From UBA3775 sp964625275 (lineage in GTDB: Bacteria; Bacillota; Clostridia; Lachnospirales; Lachnospiraceae): a DNA stretch of 6,435 bases. The stretch is taken from contig CAZVBH010000110.1 in the NCBI GenBank assembly GCA_964625275.1, positions 1 to 6,435 on the forward strand, read 5' to 3'. Below, in pieces: positions 1 through 5,078 of the stretch; the first letter of the stretch is position 1, and every line of letters starts with the position of its first letter. The notes under the pieces were generated by a model. The model worked only from the letters and a program-made list of their open reading frames with translations. It had not been told where the DNA came from and did no database searches. A program made the translations under genes and the position numbers.

Positions 1-239
1 ATAAGAGCTTTAGCTTTATCACAAAGACACCACCTGCAGCAGTTCTTCTTAAGAAGGCTTGCAAGATTGAAAGCGGATCAGGCACACCTAACAAGACTAA
101 GGTTGCAAAGATTAGCAAGGCAGAAGTTCAGAAAATCGCTGAATTAAAGATGCCGGATCTTAACGCAGGAAGCATTGAAGCAGCAATCAGCATGATTTCC
201 GGTACTGCAAGAAGTATGGGAATCGTAGTTGAGGATTAA
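1..239 (+). CDS. rplK: 50S ribosomal protein L11, C-terminal part (5' end outside window)
   Basis: Codons read in frame from base 3 to a TAA at 237-239, giving 78 residues. L11 is normally about 141 residues, so roughly the first 60 (the N-terminal domain) are missing because the window begins inside the gene. What remains is the RNA-binding C-terminal domain: it opens with SFSFITKTPPAAVLLKKA, continues through the GSGTPNKTKVAKI stretch and ends with the family signature GTARSMGIVVED. In the family this domain binds the GTPase-associated centre of 23S rRNA (helices 43/44) and, with the absent N-terminal domain, forms the thiostrepton site and takes part in factor-dependent GTP hydrolysis. rplA follows 70 bases downstream, as in most bacteria. 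There is no sign of frameshift. Lysine codons are mostly AAG, as in the other ribosomal protein genes here. Identification is very secure. Confidence 0.97.
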   Translation, partial: KSFSFITKTPPAAVLLKKACKIESGSGTPNKTKVAKISKAEVQKIAELKMPDLNAGSIEAAISMISGTARSMGIVVED

Positions 240-260
240 TTATTAAGTAAATTGTATAAA

Positions 261-297
261 GGTGGAAGGGATAATAAATTATTCCGCAATTACCACT
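261..297 (+). promoter_or_regulatory. Candidate L1-binding mRNA hairpin upstream of rplA
   Basis: The rplK-rplA gap folds into two stacked helices. The lower helix pairs GGTGG (261-265) with CCACT (293-297, one G-U). The upper helix pairs GGGATAA (268-274) with TTATTCC (279-285, one G-U), closed by a TAAA loop. Between them is a strongly asymmetric internal loop: two A on the 5' side and seven bases (286-292) on the 3' side. The lower helix ends directly against the rplA Shine-Dalgarno AGGAGG (298-303). Ribosomal protein L1 is known to repress translation by binding mRNA structures of this general shape, mimics of its 23S rRNA site. The fold is seen in the sequence; the L1 role is inferred from shape and position. 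It could instead be a neutral intergenic fold. Confidence 0.5.
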
Positions 298-303
298 AGG
301 AGG
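298..303 (+). promoter_or_regulatory. rplA ribosome binding site (decides the start)
   Basis: A full AGGAGG lies 6 bases before the ATG at 310. This fixes the rplA start there rather than at an in-frame GTG at 262, which would add 16 unconserved residues and would fall inside the upstream hairpin. Confidence 0.9.
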
Positions 304-309
304 TCATTT

Positions 310-1002
310 ATGAAAAGAGGAAAGAAATATAATGAGGCTGCTAAGCTCGTAACTAAGGGCGTTCAGTATGACGTTCCGGAAGCTATGGCACTTCTCAAGA
401 AGACAGCAACAGCTAAATTTGATGAGACAATTGAAGCTCATATTCGTCTTGGCGTTGATGGACGTCATGCAGATCAGCAGGTTCGTGGTGCGGTAGTATT
501 ACCAAACGGAACTGGTAAGACAGTTAAGGTTCTCGTATTTGCAAAGGGTGCAAAGGTTGACGAGGCTCTTGCAGCTGGTGCTGATTATATCGGTGATGAT
601 GAAACAGTTGCTAAGATTACAAAGCAGAATTGGTTTGATTTCGACGTTGTTGTTGCAACACCTGACATGATGGGTGCAGTTGGTCGTCTTGGTCGTGTAC
701 TCGGACCAAAGGGCTTAATGCCTAACCCAAAGGCTGGTACAGTTACTATGGATGTAACTAAGGCTATCAACGATATCAAAGCAGGTAAGATTGAATACCG
801 TCTTGATAAGGCAAATATCATTCACGTTCCAGTAGGAAAGGCTTCTTTCTCTGAAGAACAGCTTGCTGAAAACTTTGAAGCTCTTATGGGAGCTATCATC
901 AAGGCTAAGCCTGCAGCTGCAAAAGGTCAGTATTTAAAGAGCATCACAATTGCTTCAACAATGGGACCTGGAATCAAGGTTAATCCTTCTAAGCTCAGCT
1001 AA
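310..1002 (+). CDS. rplA: 50S ribosomal protein L1
   Basis: The 230-residue product matches the normal L1 length (about 230-235). It begins MKRGKKYNEAAKLV, carries the GRHADQQVRGAVVLPNGTGK block at residues 51-70, and has the L1 signature around residues 125-145 (GRLGRVLGPKGLMPNPKAG), followed by IEYRLDKANIIHVPVGK at 161-177. L1 has two domains, with domain II inserted into domain I. It binds 23S rRNA helices 76-78 to form the mobile L1 stalk that helps release deacylated tRNA from the E site. In bacteria and archaea it is also a translational repressor of its own mRNA. It follows rplK, has a perfect Shine-Dalgarno, and a candidate L1 target hairpin abuts that site. A strong terminator follows 21 bases after the stop. 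Codon use is that of a highly expressed gene. Secure identification. Confidence 0.98.
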   Translation: MKRGKKYNEAAKLVTKGVQYDVPEAMALLKKTATAKFDETIEAHIRLGVDGRHADQQVRGAVVLPNGTGKTVKVLVFAKGAKVDEALAAGADYIGDDETVAKITKQNWFDFDVVVATPDMMGAVGRLGRVLGPKGLMPNPKAGTVTMDVTKAINDIKAGKIEYRLDKANIIHVPVGKASFSEEQLAENFEALMGAIIKAKPAAAKGQYLKSITIASTMGPGIKVNPSKLS

Positions 1003-1023
1003 TTGAACTAAAAAGTTAAATGT

Positions 1024-1064
1024 AGAGGATAAGTATGCGCTAAACGTGTGCTTATCCTCTTTTT
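1024..1064 (+). terminator. Intrinsic terminator after rplA
   Basis: AGAGGATAAG (1024-1033) pairs perfectly with CTTATCCTCT (1051-1060). The intervening bases can extend the stem by six more pairs, three of them G-U, leaving a CTAAA loop at 1040-1044. A run of five T (1060-1064) starts at the last stem base. It is a convincing Rho-independent terminator for rplKA. The T run is short, so partial read-through into the transporter genes 33 bases downstream is plausible. Confidence 0.85.
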
Positions 1065-1097
1065 GCATATGTAATTTGTGCAAGGAGAGGTATACAA

Positions 1098-2012
1098 ATG
1101 GGTGAATATATACTTGAAACCAAAAACCTTACAAAGGTATTTGGCAAACAAAAAGCAGTTGATGGCATAAATATGCATGTTGAAAAGGGTGCAATTTATG
1201 GCTTTATTGGAAGAAATGGTGCCGGTAAAAGTACTACTATGAGAATCATATGTGGCTTATCACAGCCAACAGAAGGCGAAGTTTCTCTTTATTCAAAAAC
1301 CGGCATTGAACTTGAGGGAGTTAGAGAAAAGGTAGGCTGTATGATTGAAAATCCGGGACTTTTCCCTGATATGACAGCGGCTGATAATTTAAAATTAAAG
1401 TGTATTGCTTTAGGTGTTAAGGAAAAAGGACATATCGAAGAGCTTTTAAAACTTGTAGGTCTTGAAAATGTAGGCAAAAAGAAATGCGGAAAGTTTTCGC
1501 TTGGAATGAAGCAGAGACTTGGAATTGCCATGGCTCTTGTGGGTTATCCTGATTTTCTCGTGCTTGACGAACCAATTAACGGACTGGATCCTCAGGGAAT
1601 TGCAGAGGTTCGTGATATGCTTTTGGAATTAAATCAAAAAAGGGGTATTACAATTCTTATATCAAGCCATATTTTGGAAGAGTTGTCAAAGCTTGCAACT
1701 CACTATGGAATAATCAATAAAGGGGTACTTGTAGAGGAAATTTCAGCAGAAGAACTTGCAGATAAATGTGATGAAAGCATAGAAATTAAGACTAAAAATG
1801 CAGAAGCAGTTATTTCGGTTTTGAATGGACTTGGAATAAAAAATATAAAATCAACGGATTCTGAGCATGTTTCAGTTTATGAACAGGTTGAAAACTGTTC
1901 TGAAATTGGAAAAGCTCTGTTTACTTCGGGCGTAGAGGTGTCTGAGATTTCAGTAAAATCCGAATCTTTGGAAAATTATTACATGAAAATTACCGGGGAG
2001 GGAGAGGAATGA
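1098..2012 (+). CDS. ABC transporter ATP-binding protein, BcrA/lantibiotic-immunity type
   Basis: A 304-residue cytoplasmic ATPase that should power the two permeases encoded next to it. Visible motifs, in order: Walker A GRNGAGKST at residues 38-46 (Lys44), signature SLGMKQ at 134-139, Walker B FLVLDE at 153-158 (Glu158 the likely catalytic base), D-loop GLD at 162-164, and switch His191 in SSH. The Q-loop position reads IENPG (83-87), with Glu84 where most ABC proteins have Gln; this E-loop is typical of the BcrA and LanF peptide-exporter/immunity ATPases. About 95 residues after the H-loop form a C-terminal extension common in this group. The ATG at 1098 has AAGGAGAGG at 1082-1090. The end overlaps the next gene by 4 bases (ATGA). 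Lysine codons are AAA 19 : AAG 10, against 1 : 13 in rplL, so codon use differs from the surrounding genes. The substrate cannot be read from sequence; a peptide or lipid-targeting antibiotic is one possibility. ABC ATPase identity is certain, subfamily likely. Confidence 0.93.
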   Translation: MGEYILETKNLTKVFGKQKAVDGINMHVEKGAIYGFIGRNGAGKSTTMRIICGLSQPTEGEVSLYSKTGIELEGVREKVGCMIENPGLFPDMTAADNLKLKCIALGVKEKGHIEELLKLVGLENVGKKKCGKFSLGMKQRLGIAMALVGYPDFLVLDEPINGLDPQGIAEVRDMLLELNQKRGITILISSHILEELSKLATHYGIINKGVLVEEISAEELADKCDESIEIKTKNAEAVISVLNGLGIKNIKSTDSEHVSVYEQVENCSEIGKALFTSGVEVSEISVKSESLENYYMKITGEGEE

Positions 2013-2974
2013 ACCGTCTTATAAAAATGTACCTCTACCGGCTGGTAAAATCCAGAGCAGTAAGAATTTGCTTCGCTCTGGTTATCATAAGCACGATTTT
2101 ATTTGCAGTAGCTATAACATCCTATGATTTAAGTATAACGGTTGATTATGTTTTTGGGGACTCTTATGCAGTTACTTTTATTGTAGGCGTTTGTCTTGCA
2201 ATTGCCATCTCATCTTTTACTACATCTAACAGGAAAAATGGATTTGAAAAAAACATACGATCGATTTACAGCTTCAAAAAGGTTCTGGCTGCAAAATGTG
2301 TGGCAGTTGGAATAATGGGTATAGTTTTCTATGCTGCCTACGTACTGTTATGTTATTTATTTGTATTTATCTACAATAAAGGAACTCTTTTATTCAGTGG
2401 AATTATAACTCTTACGATTGAGACTCAGCTTATAAAAATGCTGTTTTTAATAGCTCTCACTTTTATATTCATGATGCTCATAGAAATTGTTCCGGGAACC
2501 TTGCTTGGAACCTTTTTGTGTTTGGGTGTAGCCCTGTCCTTGACTTCTCTGGCTGCAGCAGCTATAGATGAGGCATATTTTGAAAATCAGGATGAGCTCA
2601 TAACAAAATTAGTACCATCGGCTCATTTTTACTATCTTGTTGAAGAAAAAGAGTGGGATGTGGAGTATTCAATTGACTATGATAAGCTGTATAGTGAAGG
2701 GAAGATTACCAAGGAAGCCTACGCCTATTTGACAATAGATAATATGGTTGAATTAAGTAGGCTTGAGGAAGAGGAACTTAATGAACAATATCCCGATTAT
2801 GCCGGTGTGGTTATAGATGAAAATTACTCGGAGCGTTTTTTAGGATATTACAGCAAGCTTCCGGTTCATTTTCCGGCTAAATATGTAGGTAAATGCTTAC
2901 TGCTGGTGATGGGGTACATAGTGGTTACAATCTCTGCCATGTATTTTGTTTGTAGAAAGAAAGAGGTGGTATAG
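2009..2974 (+). CDS. ABC-2-type transporter permease with large extracytoplasmic loop
   Basis: A 321-residue membrane protein with about six hydrophobic segments: roughly residues 19-38, 53-70, 93-122, 141-162, 163-186 and 293-314. Between the fifth and sixth lies a loop of about 105 residues, rich in acidic and aromatic residues (an EEEEL cluster and several Asp-Tyr pairs), predicted to lie outside the membrane. A basic N-terminus (LIKMYLYRLVKSR) precedes the first helix, and the motif NGFEKNI at 77-83 recalls the G-x-x-K-N element of ABC-2 permeases that touches the ATPase. It is unusually long for BcrB/LanE-type permeases, mainly because of the loop. The ATG overlaps the ATPase stop by 4 bases and has a purine-rich site (GGGAGGGAGAGG, 1995-2006), pointing to translational coupling. 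It probably pairs with the next permease as a heterodimer. Permease class is secure; substrate is unknown. Confidence 0.85.
   Translation: MNRLIKMYLYRLVKSRAVRICFALVIISTILFAVAITSYDLSITVDYVFGDSYAVTFIVGVCLAIAISSFTTSNRKNGFEKNIRSIYSFKKVLAAKCVAVGIMGIVFYAAYVLLCYLFVFIYNKGTLLFSGIITLTIETQLIKMLFLIALTFIFMMLIEIVPGTLLGTFLCLGVALSLTSLAAAAIDEAYFENQDELITKLVPSAHFYYLVEEKEWDVEYSIDYDKLYSEGKITKEAYAYLTIDNMVELSRLEEEELNEQYPDYAGVVIDENYSERFLGYYSKLPVHFPAKYVGKCLLLVMGYIVVTISAMYFVCRKKEVV
2962..2969 (+). promoter_or_regulatory. Ribosome binding site for second permease (supports GTG start)
   Basis: AGAGGTGG lies four bases before a GTG at 2974 that shares its G with the TAG stop of the upstream gene. It favours this GTG over an in-frame ATG at 2992, which has no purine-rich site at the right distance and would remove six residues that align with the first permease. 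Confidence 0.65.
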
Positions 2975-3789
2975 TGAGTTCACTTCTAAAAATGGAGCTT
3001 TATCGCAGACACAGAGATTTAAATGCTTTGGTCTATATTTTAATCGCACTGGTCCTGATTCCTCTATGCAATTATGTGGCTATTGCTGAGCTCGACTGGA
3101 AAACTCAGGTTGGCTTGGAAACATTGTTCGCAGGGAGCTTTAAGGCTGCTGCCCTTATATATCTGATTATCGTAGTAATAAGAACAAATATATATTATTC
3201 AACCGGCTTTATTAAAAATTTTGGAAATGAAAGTGGTCGGAAGGCATTTTTTGGAGTCAGAATTGTTTCCTGTATAATAGATCTTGTGGAAACCTATCTG
3301 CTTTGGTTTGTTATAAATGTTATAATGTGTGCTTTTTTGGCCGGCAGAGTGGTTATTTTTTCCGGAAGTGTTTTTTGGAAAGGCTTGATAATCAGCTTTA
3401 TTATTGATTTTTCACTGGGTATTTTCGTTATGGTTATTTCAATAATGACTAAAAATATAATGGCTGCGGCTGCTTGTGGAATTGCATCAGTGCTGGGAAT
3501 TATTGACAGCTTAATAGGCATGGTCTGGAAAATAATTCCTAGAGGTATGCAGATTTGGCATGATTGTACAGTATGGCTTTTAGGTGAAATTAAAGAAAAT
3601 ATATTTGAGTATTTAGATAATTGGAGCGAATTTAAGAATGGAGAATTTTTCGTTACAAGTGGAGATATTCAGATGAGTTCTGCTGATTTTGAGCGGTGTT
3701 TAGCCTCTAATTCAATGATAATCTCTGGAATTGTACTACTGTTTTTATTCATTGCAGGTTATATTTATAGTAAAAAGAGCAGTGTATAA
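2974..3789 (+). CDS. ABC-2-type transporter permease, second subunit
   Basis: A 271-residue membrane protein with about six hydrophobic segments: near residues 17-38, 54-72, 97-122, 134-157, 161-184 and 246-266. The loop before the last helix is about 60 residues, shorter than in the first permease. The N-terminus LLKMELYR (4-11) and the motif TGFIKNF (77-83) fall at the same residue numbers as LIKMYLYR and NGFEKNI in the preceding permease, so the two look like an old duplication that now supplies two different halves of one transporter. Translation probably starts at GTG 2974, one base overlapping the previous stop. No terminator is visible after the TAA at 3787-3789; the rplJ promoter begins 60 bases on. 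The substrate cannot be inferred. Class is secure, exact family less so because these proteins diverge quickly. Confidence 0.82.
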   Translation: MSSLLKMELYRRHRDLNALVYILIALVLIPLCNYVAIAELDWKTQVGLETLFAGSFKAAALIYLIIVVIRTNIYYSTGFIKNFGNESGRKAFFGVRIVSCIIDLVETYLLWFVINVIMCAFLAGRVVIFSGSVFWKGLIISFIIDFSLGIFVMVISIMTKNIMAAAACGIASVLGIIDSLIGMVWKIIPRGMQIWHDCTVWLLGEIKENIFEYLDNWSEFKNGEFFVTSGDIQMSSADFERCLASNSMIISGIVLLFLFIAGYIYSKKSSV

Positions 3790-3801
3790 CCAGATAAGCT
3801 T

Positions 3802-3843
3802 AAAACTTTTAAAATCAAATAAAAAACTTTTAAAATGAAGTAA
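3802..3843 (+). repeat. Two tandem 21-bp A/T-rich repeats upstream of the rplJ promoter
   Basis: Two adjacent 21-base units (3802-3822 and 3823-3843) each begin AAAACTTTTAAAAT and agree at 19 of 21 positions. They end six bases before the -35 box. The 21-base period is two helical turns, so both units face the same side of the DNA. Position and composition fit an UP element for the RNA polymerase alpha subunit; a regulator binding site is the alternative. Confidence 0.8.
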
Positions 3844-3849
3844 AAAATG

Positions 3850-3878
3850 TTGACAACCAAATGAAAATATGCTATAAA
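3850..3878 (+). promoter_or_regulatory. Strong vegetative (sigma-A type) promoter of rplJL
   Basis: A perfect -35 TTGACA (3850-3855), a 17-base spacer and a -10 TATAAA (3873-3878), preceded by TGC at 3870-3872 as an extended -10 element. The start of transcription should fall near 3885, some 170 bases before rplJ. With the A/T-rich repeats upstream it has the look of a ribosomal-protein promoter, and it lets rplJL be transcribed independently of rplKA and of the transporter genes. Confidence 0.88.
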
Positions 3879-3884
3879 CATGTT

Positions 3885-4011
3885 TGACTGCCGAAGACAG
3901 TAGGTGCGAAAGCGTAAGTACATCAACGCCTACCCAGGATATGTCAGCAAATTATTACAGATTTAATTAGTAATTAGTGCTGCTTGAACTTCGGTTTGAG
4001 CAGCTTTTTTT
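3885..4011 (+). ncRNA. Ribosomal protein L10 leader (autoregulatory mRNA element)
   Basis: The transcribed leader of rplJ carries the elements expected of the L10 leader family. GTAGGTG (3900-3906) pairs with CGCCTAC (3927-3933, one G-U), with a small GC-GAAA-GC hairpin between (3906-3913). The flanking CCGAAGA and CCAGGATA strands can form the purine-rich kinked internal loop recognised by the L10-(L12)4 complex, closed by GACA (3896-3899) with TGTC (3942-3945). Downstream, CAGCA (3945-3949) can pair with TGCTG (3978-3982) and ATTAC (3954-3958) with GTAAT (3970-3974). This antiterminator uses the 5' arm of the terminator hairpin that follows. In the known family, bound L10 favours termination and so limits L10 and L7/L12 synthesis. 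The pairings are seen by hand; the family assignment rests on position, pairings and the terminator. Confidence 0.85.
3979..4011 (+). terminator. Attenuator terminator in rplJ leader
   Basis: GCTGCTTGAAC (3979-3989) pairs with GTTTGAGCAGC (3994-4004), including two G-U pairs, closed by a TTCG tetraloop on a C-G pair (3990-3993), and followed by seven T (4005-4011). It is a very stable Rho-independent terminator located before rplJ, so it must act as an attenuator rather than as the end of a gene. It would also stop any transcript reading through from the transporter. Confidence 0.92.
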
Positions 4012-4054
4012 ATTTTGCTGTGGCAGCCAACAAATAAATAAGGAGGATTCCACA

Positions 4055-4552
4055 ATGGCAAAGGTTGAGTTAAAAGCTCCAATCATCGAAGAGATTAAAG
4101 GACATGTAGCAGAAGCTAAGTCAATTATCCTTGTTGATTATCGTGGCTTAACAGTTGAGCAGGATACAGCTCTTCGTAAGGCTTTCAGAGAGAATGGCGT
4201 TGTTTATAAGGTTTACAAAAATACTTATTTAAAGATGGCATTCGCTGGAACTCAGTATGAAGTTCTTGCTGACGAACTTGACGGACCTACAGCAGTAGCT
4301 TTCGGTATCAATGATGAGACAAGCGCTGCAAAGGTTATCGCAGACACAAAGAAGAAGGCAGAAGCTTTAGAGTTTAAGGCTGGTGTTGTCGATGGAACAA
4401 AGTATGACGCTAAGGGACTTGAAGTACTTGCAACAATTCCTTCAAAGGATGTTCTTATTTCAAAGCTTCTTGGAAGTCTTCAGTCACCAATCACAAACAT
4501 TGCACGCGTTCTCAAGCAGATTGCAGAACAGAAAGAAAATCCTGCTGCATAA
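4055..4552 (+). CDS. rplJ: 50S ribosomal protein L10
   Basis: A 165-residue protein, the normal L10 length. The N-terminal rRNA-binding domain shows DYRGLTV at 28-34 and VYKVYKNTYLKMAF, then GPTAVAF. IPSKDVLISKLLGSLQSPI and the long C-terminal helix NIARVLKQIAEQKE follow; that helix is where L7/L12 dimers dock in the family. L10 forms the base of the ribosomal stalk next to L11, and as the L10-L12 complex it represses its own mRNA. The ATG at 4055 has AGGAGG at 4041-4046. An in-frame upstream extension to 3977 would run through the terminator hairpin and is not real. It is preceded by an L10 leader and followed 90 bases later by rplL. Codon use is that of a highly expressed gene. Confidence 0.98.
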   Translation: MAKVELKAPIIEEIKGHVAEAKSIILVDYRGLTVEQDTALRKAFRENGVVYKVYKNTYLKMAFAGTQYEVLADELDGPTAVAFGINDETSAAKVIADTKKKAEALEFKAGVVDGTKYDAKGLEVLATIPSKDVLISKLLGSLQSPITNIARVLKQIAEQKENPAA

Positions 4553-4580
4553 TATTTCAGAAGGAATTTCAAAAATTACT

Positions 4581-4611
4581 GACCGCTTAGGTCTTACGGG
4601 AAAAGGTCCCG
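4581..4611 (+). other. Small hairpins in the rplJ-rplL gap
   Basis: The 90-base gap holds GACC (4581-4584) pairing with GGTC (4590-4593) over a five-base loop, then CGGGA (4597-4601) pairing with TCCCG (4607-4611) over another five-base loop. No T run follows, so this is not a terminator. L7/L12 is needed in several copies per L10, and structure here could help set relative mRNA stability or translation. That role is inferred only. Confidence 0.4.
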
Positions 4612-4642
4612 AATTTAAAATTATTATTGGAGGATATTAAAA

Positions 4643-4999
4643 ATGACTAATCAGGAATTTATCGATGCTATCAAGGCTATGACAGTTTTAGAGTTAAATG
4701 ACTTAGTAAAGGCTTGTGAAGAGGAATTTGGTGTAAGCGCAGCAGCAGGTGTTGTTGTAGCAGCAGCAGGTCCTGCAGATGCAGCTGAAGAGAAGACAGA
4801 ATTTGACGTAGAGCTTACAGAGGGTTCAGGCGTACCTGTAATCAAGGCTGTTCGTGAAATCACAGGTCTTGGACTTAAGGAAGCTAAGGATATGGTTACT
4901 GCAGCTCCTAAGGTTATCAAGGAAGGTGTTAGCAAAGAAGAAGCTGAAGATATCAAGAAGAAGCTCGAAGAAGCTGGCGCAAAGGTTACTCTTAAGTAA
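4643..4999 (+). CDS. rplL: 50S ribosomal protein L7/L12
   Basis: A 118-residue protein, close to the usual 120-124. The N-terminal dimerisation and L10-binding helices (about 1-30, MTNQEFIDAIKAMTVLELND) are followed by an Ala/Val/Gly-rich hinge (about 31-51) and the C-terminal factor-binding domain (52-118). That domain contains GLGLKEAKDMV (75-85), the lysine-rich face that contacts translation factors, and the ending EGVSKEEAEDIKKKLEEAGA. L7/L12 is the multicopy tip of the ribosomal stalk and recruits EF-Tu, EF-G and IF2. The ATG at 4643 has GGAGGA at 4629-4634. Lysine is AAG 13 times and AAA once, a strong codon bias. A terminator follows 53 bases after the stop. Confidence 0.98.
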   Translation: MTNQEFIDAIKAMTVLELNDLVKACEEEFGVSAAAGVVVAAAGPADAAEEKTEFDVELTEGSGVPVIKAVREITGLGLKEAKDMVTAAPKVIKEGVSKEEAEDIKKKLEEAGAKVTLK

Positions 5000-5027
5000 T
5001 TATTGCTTACTGATTAAAAGTAAAAAT

Positions 5028-5043
5028 GACAGCATTGGCTGTC
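5028..5043 (+). other. Perfect small hairpin after rplL
   Basis: GACAGC (5028-5033) pairs perfectly with GCTGTC (5038-5043) around an ATTG loop. It lies eight bases before the terminator hairpin. No T run follows it, so it may be a processing or stability element at the 3' end of the rplJL mRNA, or part of the terminator complex. Confidence 0.6.
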
Positions 5044-5051
5044 CTATGGAG

Positions 5052-5078
5052 GGGTCGGAGTTAAATCCGGCCCTTTTT
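5052..5078 (+). terminator. Intrinsic terminator after rplL
   Basis: GGGTCGGA (5052-5059) pairs with TCCGGCCC (5066-5073, one G-U) around a six-base loop, followed at once by five T (5074-5078). It ends the rplJL transcript wholly or in part. Attenuation between rplL and rpoB is known in other bacteria such as Escherichia coli. Confidence 0.88.

Noticed and set aside
262..309. In-frame GTG start that would lengthen L1 by 16 residues
   Set aside because: The added residues do not resemble any L1 N-terminus, the region forms a hairpin and contains the ribosome binding site for the ATG at 310, and the 310 start gives the normal family length.
1003..1036. TTGAAC followed by GATAAG/AAGTAT as a promoter for the transporter
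   Set aside because: Spacers of 19 or more bases, poor -10 matches, and the -10 would lie inside the terminator stem.
1003..3849. Flanking target-site duplication or inverted repeats marking a mobile element around the transporter
   Set aside because: No matching direct or inverted repeats at the two ends and no transposase or integrase; the 21-bp repeat is present only on the rplJ side.
3977..4054. Upstream in-frame extension of L10 by 26 residues
   Set aside because: It reads through the attenuator hairpin and its T run, has no ribosome binding site, and L10 proteins start at MAKVELK-like sequences; the ATG at 4055 has a perfect AGGAGG.
4383..4640. Plus-strand open frame of 85 codons across the end of rplJ
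   Set aside because: Out-of-frame shadow of rplJ running into the gap, with no ribosome binding site and no recognisable protein.
4651..4956. Minus-strand open frame of 101 codons opposite rplL
   Set aside because: Antisense shadow produced by the strong codon bias and Ala-rich hinge of rplL; Ser/Thr/Ala-rich low-complexity product with no gene signals. The minus frames opposite rplA, the ATPase and the second permease were dismissed for the same reason.
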